In this document: positions 6,120 to 7,925 of the stretch, piece after piece
Numbering within the stretch: position 1 is the stretch's first letter
How the letters are laid out: every line of letters starts with the position of its first letter
Assembly (NCBI GenBank): GCA_945906715.1
Contig: CAMDRK010000112.1
Span: 1 to 7,925 of the forward strand
DNA length: 7,925 nt
Origin: Nitrospira lenta
GTDB taxonomy: Bacteria; Nitrospirota; Nitrospiria; Nitrospirales; Nitrospiraceae
Direction of reading: 5' to 3'
The notes under the pieces: model-generated
Database searches by the model: none
Told to the model about the DNA's origin: nothing
The model's input: only the letters and a program-made list of their open reading frames with translations
Translations under genes and position numbers: made by a program

Positions 6120-6330
6120 CGGTGTTATTCATTTCCTTGCGGACGAGTTCCTCGGCTTTTAGCCAATCTTCCACGTCGCGCTCCCCCAGTCGTCCCTGTT
6201 GCTCATAGAGTTCGTAGGCTTTCTTCGCGATCCGTTCCCTCACCTTATCCGAATACTTCTGCATGGACTCAGGCTCGGGCGAGAGATTTCCCTCCTCTAG
6301 AGGCTGAGTGTCTGGATTTCTGGTATTCAT
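6112..6330 (-). CDS. DUF2934 domain protein (72 aa)
   Basis: Small soluble protein of 72 aa. After a polar N-terminus (MNTRNPDTQPLEEGNLSPEP), the DUF2934 core is seen at about 27-65: IAKKAYELYEQQGRLGERDVEDWLKAEELV, with the family's AYELYE, G and DW-x-x-AE signature. The role of this domain is not established. The true start is the ATG at 6330: AGGAGG (6338-6343) lies 7 nt upstream, and a promoter lies just behind that. A longer frame starting with TTG at 6387 is untenable, because that TTG is the first half of the -35 box. The gene is convergent with the lipoprotein gene, and their 3' ends share a hairpin. Confidence 0.87.
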   Translation of the reverse strand: MNTRNPDTQPLEEGNLSPEPESMQKYSDKVRERIAKKAYELYEQQGRLGERDVEDWLKAEELVRKEMNNTGE

Positions 6331-6358
6331 GAGGCTCCCTCCTTCGATGTCGTAGCCT

Positions 6359-6387
6359 GTTATCCTTAAAGCCAGTCGGTCTGTCAA
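6359..6387 (-). promoter_or_regulatory. Sigma70-type promoter of the DUF2934 gene
   Basis: On the minus strand, a perfect -35 TTGACA (6382-6387) is followed after exactly 17 bp by GATAAC (6359-6364), which matches the -10 at four of six positions. Transcription would begin near 6352, leaving a leader of about 22 nt that holds the AGGAGG ribosome binding site. Confidence 0.7.
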
Positions 6388-6714
6388 GTTGAGCGGTCGG
6401 AGAGAAACCCTGTGGTCATTGCCTAAGCTGACCTTTCACACTCGTATGAGAACGGCCAGGGGCTCTGTGCGAGACAGACGCGACGAGTGAGACGGGCCAA
6501 CAGAGAGGGCCTGGTGGATTTCCAACTGGCGCGTCCAACGAGCACCTTCAAATTCTCTACATTTCTCTTTAGGGGAGTGGCCGAGGCTGCCCTTTACTGC
6601 GCGCATCGAGCGACCACTGTTTCATCGTGGGGGCTCTGCGAGCAAGAAGGGCACCTGGCCACTCCCCGCTCTCTGCTCCGGGATCAAAGGACCGGCACGG
6701 TCGTCGTTCCAACT
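6388..6714. other. 327-bp region without a convincing gene, downstream of atpC
   Basis: No protein gene is supported. A plus-strand frame runs through here into antisense of atpC and has no ribosome binding site. The region contains a 7-bp dyad, CACTCGT (6439-6445) with ACGAGTG (6483-6489), enclosing a small TCTGT/ACAGA hairpin (6464-6478), and then the large hairpin at 6572-6667. Confidence 0.5.
6572..6667. ncRNA. 96-nt long imperfect hairpin, candidate structured RNA or operon terminator
   Basis: The two halves pair nearly end to end. The pairs are 6572-6582 with 6657-6667 (11 bp, GGGGAGTGGCC), 6589-6594 with 6647-6652 (6 bp), 6599-6605 with 6637-6643 (six of seven), 6608-6611 with 6633-6636 (4 bp), and 6614-6617 with 6627-6630 (4 bp), closed by a 9-nt loop. 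About 31 base pairs are broken by small internal loops, the shape of a structured RNA. It lies 47 bp past the atpC stop on the minus strand, so it could be the 3' structure of the ATP synthase transcript or an independent RNA on either strand. There is no U-tract on either side. It lacks the SRP RNA core motif and is not a tRNA. Confidence 0.4.
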
Positions 6715-7128
6715 TTAATTCTTGTGGGCGCGATCGGCGATCTTCTTACGGAGGCGGGCTTTTTCGAGACTGATTTCAGCTTCTTTAACTTCGGAGGGCA
6801 GGCCACCGGCCTTGAGTCGTTCCTCGGCCTTTTCAACGGCAGCTTGGGCGCGGCCTACGTCGATGTCTTCGGCCTTCTCGGCGATCTCGGCCATGATCGT
6901 GACTTTTGTCGGCGTGACTTCTGCGAATCCCCAGAGGATCGCCATGTGGTTGGTCAGATCCCCAACGCGATAGTGCAGCTCACCGATGCGTAACGTAGTA
7001 AGGAAATGACAGTGTCCCGGCAACACGCCGAACTCACCCTCTGAGCCAGGGGCGATGACTTGATCCACCTGCTGGCTCAAGAGCAACTTCTCAGGCGTCA
7101 CCACTTCTAATAAGAACGTTCCTGCCAT
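6715..7128 (-). CDS. atpC: ATP synthase F1 epsilon subunit
   Basis: Part of the central stalk of F1Fo ATP synthase, where it links gamma to the c-ring and can inhibit ATP hydrolysis. The 137-aa length is normal. Residues 1-85 form the beta-sandwich (FLLEVVTPEKLLLSQQVDQVIAPGSEGEFGVLPGH; then GFAEVTPTKVTIMAEIAEKAEDID). Residues 88-137 form the two-helix C-terminal domain, rich in Ala, Glu and Lys (RAQAAVEKAEERL, EAEISLEKARLRKKIADR). The usual PGHxPLLT motif reads PGHCHFLT (37-44), with Cys and His where Ala and Pro are common. The ATG at 7128 has GAGGGG 3 nt upstream, set in a heptad repeat. It is the last gene of the operon, 32 bp after atpD. A 96-nt hairpin lies beyond it. Confidence 0.96.
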   Translation of the reverse strand: MAGTFLLEVVTPEKLLLSQQVDQVIAPGSEGEFGVLPGHCHFLTTLRIGELHYRVGDLTNHMAILWGFAEVTPTKVTIMAEIAEKAEDIDVGRAQAAVEKAEERLKAGGLPSEVKEAEISLEKARLRKKIADRAHKN

Positions 7129-7155
7129 TTACCCCTCACGCCTTACCCCTGACGC
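7129..7155 (-). repeat. Period-7 repeat carrying the atpC ribosome binding site
   Basis: On the plus strand ACCCCTCACGC (7131-7141) and ACCCCTGACGC (7145-7155) match at 10 of 11 positions, 14 bp apart. Read on the minus strand it is a run of 7-nt units TCAGGGG, TAAGGCG, TGAGGGG, TAA-ATG. The last GAGGGG is the atpC ribosome binding site, and the previous AGGGG is a second copy 14 nt upstream. Confidence 0.6.
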
Positions 7156-7160
7156 TTTTT

Positions 7161-7925
7161 TTAGACCTTCACTCCCATTTTCTCTGCCTTTGCGATCACT
7201 TCCTCGATCGGACCGACCATGTAGAACGCCTGTTCCGGGAGGTGGTCGTATTTGCCAGCGAGGATTTCCTTGAAACTTCGCACTGTGTCTTTGAGCTTCA
7301 CGTACTTGCCGGGCGAGCCGGTAAAGGCTTCGGCGACGTGGAACGGCTGTGACAGGAAGCGCTGAATCTTCCGTGCGCGAGCCACGGCCATCTTGTCGTC
7401 TTCCGACAATTCGTCCATGCCGAGAATGGCGATAATGTCTTGGAGGTCTTTATACCGCTGCAACACAGACTGAACTCCTCGTGCGACCTTATAATGATCT
7501 TCACCGATGACTTGCGGGTCGAGAATACGGGAGGTGGAGTCGAGCGGGTCGACGGCTGGATAGATGCCCAGCTCGGCCAGTTGCCGTGACAAGACGGTGG
7601 TCGCGTCCAAGTGGGCGAAGGCCGTGGCCGGCGCCGGGTCGGTCAGATCGTCTGCCGGCACGTAGATGGCTTGCACCGAGGTGATCGATCCACGCTTAGT
7701 GGAGGTGATTCGCTCTTGTAGTTGTCCCATCTCGGTCGAGAGGGTGGGCTGATAACCGACGGCGGACGGCATACGGCCGAGCAAGGCGGACACCTCTGAG
7801 CCGGCCTGGGTAAACCGGAAGATATTGTCCACGAAAAGCAGCACGTCCTGGTTTTCTTCGTCGCGGAAATATTCGGCGACGGCGAGTCCGGTCAACGCAA
7901 CGCGCAGACGCGCGCCGGGTGGTTC
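7161..7925 (-). CDS. atpD: ATP synthase F1 beta subunit, C-terminal part (runs off the window)
   Basis: Catalytic subunit that makes ATP in the F1 hexamer. Only the last 254 residues are present, from EPPGARLRVALTGL at the window's right edge to the stop at 7161. The N-terminal part, including the Walker A P-loop, lies beyond 7925. Visible family features are Walker B LLFVD (fragment residues 29-33) within DVLLFVDNIFRF, GRMPSAVGYQPTL (50-62), ERITSTKRGSITSVQAIYVPADDLTDPAP, HLDATTVLSRQLAELGIYPAVDPLDSTSR, and DELSEDD (161-167), the loop that contacts the gamma subunit. The reading frame is intact and strongly conserved. A TTG at 7895 falls inside the gene and is not a start. atpC follows after 32 bp in the same operon. 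Confidence 0.98.
   Translation of the reverse strand, partial: EPPGARLRVALTGLAVAEYFRDEENQDVLLFVDNIFRFTQAGSEVSALLGRMPSAVGYQPTLSTEMGQLQERITSTKRGSITSVQAIYVPADDLTDPAPATAFAHLDATTVLSRQLAELGIYPAVDPLDSTSRILDPQVIGEDHYKVARGVQSVLQRYKDLQDIIAILGMDELSEDDKMAVARARKIQRFLSQPFHVAEAFTGSPGKYVKLKDTVRSFKEILAGKYDHLPEQAFYMVGPIEEVIAKAEKMGVKV

Noticed and set aside
6572..6667. SRP (4.5S) or 6S RNA identity for the long hairpin.
   Set aside because: The SRP core with its GGAA loop is absent, and there is no large central bubble as in 6S RNA.
6571..6668. Resemblance of GTGGCCGAG to the 5' part of a class II tRNA.
   Set aside because: No T-loop, no anticodon arm geometry and no CCA-type acceptor; the 3' half simply complements the 5' half.
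6487..6993. 168-codon plus-strand reading frame.
   Set aside because: Mostly antisense to atpC, no ribosome binding site, and no recognisable protein pattern; a shadow frame.
1..7925. Search by eye for mobile elements, CRISPR arrays, toxin-antitoxin or defence genes.
   Set aside because: No transposase, integrase, regular direct-repeat array or paired small genes of that type found.

Overview
The window looks like a chromosomal segment of a Gram-negative, moderately GC-rich bacterium. It carries a signal-peptide outer-membrane barrel, a lipoprotein, a bacterial-type F1 ATP synthase operon end and a DUF2934 protein. My best guess from general resemblance is a Nitrospira-like member of the Nitrospirota; this is an inference, and no marker in the window proves it.

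Layout. (1) 126-1745, + strand: ATPase and permease of a metal-ion ABC importer (Zn/Mn type), 12 bp apart; a substrate-binding protein probably lies just left of the window. (2) 1746-2049: a 304-bp gap with a 15-bp dyad and a strong ribosome binding site. (3) 2050-2688, +: small outer-membrane beta-barrel protein, closed by a 14-bp hairpin that overlaps a second one. (4) 2799-3230, -: GNAT acetyltransferase, divergent from a 59-aa zinc-ribbon protein at 3293-3472, +. (5) 3481-3558: a hairpin built from heptanucleotide repeats. (6) 4997 to 3562, -: pseudouridine synthase RluD followed by an unrecognised 140-aa protein. (7) 4998-5360: a 363-bp gap with a likely promoter. (8) 5361-6038, +: coiled-coil lipoprotein with an aromatic C-terminal tail. 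(9) 6112-6330, -: DUF2934 protein with a clear sigma70-type promoter. (10) 6388-6714: no convincing gene, but a 96-nt near-continuous imperfect hairpin at 6572-6667 just past the ATP synthase operon. (11) 7925 to 6715, -: the 3' part of atpD, then atpC, the distal end of the F1Fo ATP synthase operon.

How the genes relate: three unit types can be read as operons (metal importer, rluD plus hypothetical, atpD-atpC); the rest look like single-gene units in convergent or divergent arrangement. Most convergent junctions carry a strong hairpin, and none of these has a clear U-tract.

I see no complete defence system, phage, IS element, CRISPR array, tRNA or rRNA. The least explained items are the 96-nt hairpin after atpC, the two period-7 repeat arrays (3492-3557 and 7129-7155) that share a T-N-A-G core, the unrecognised gene after rluD, and the odd C-terminus of the lipoprotein.
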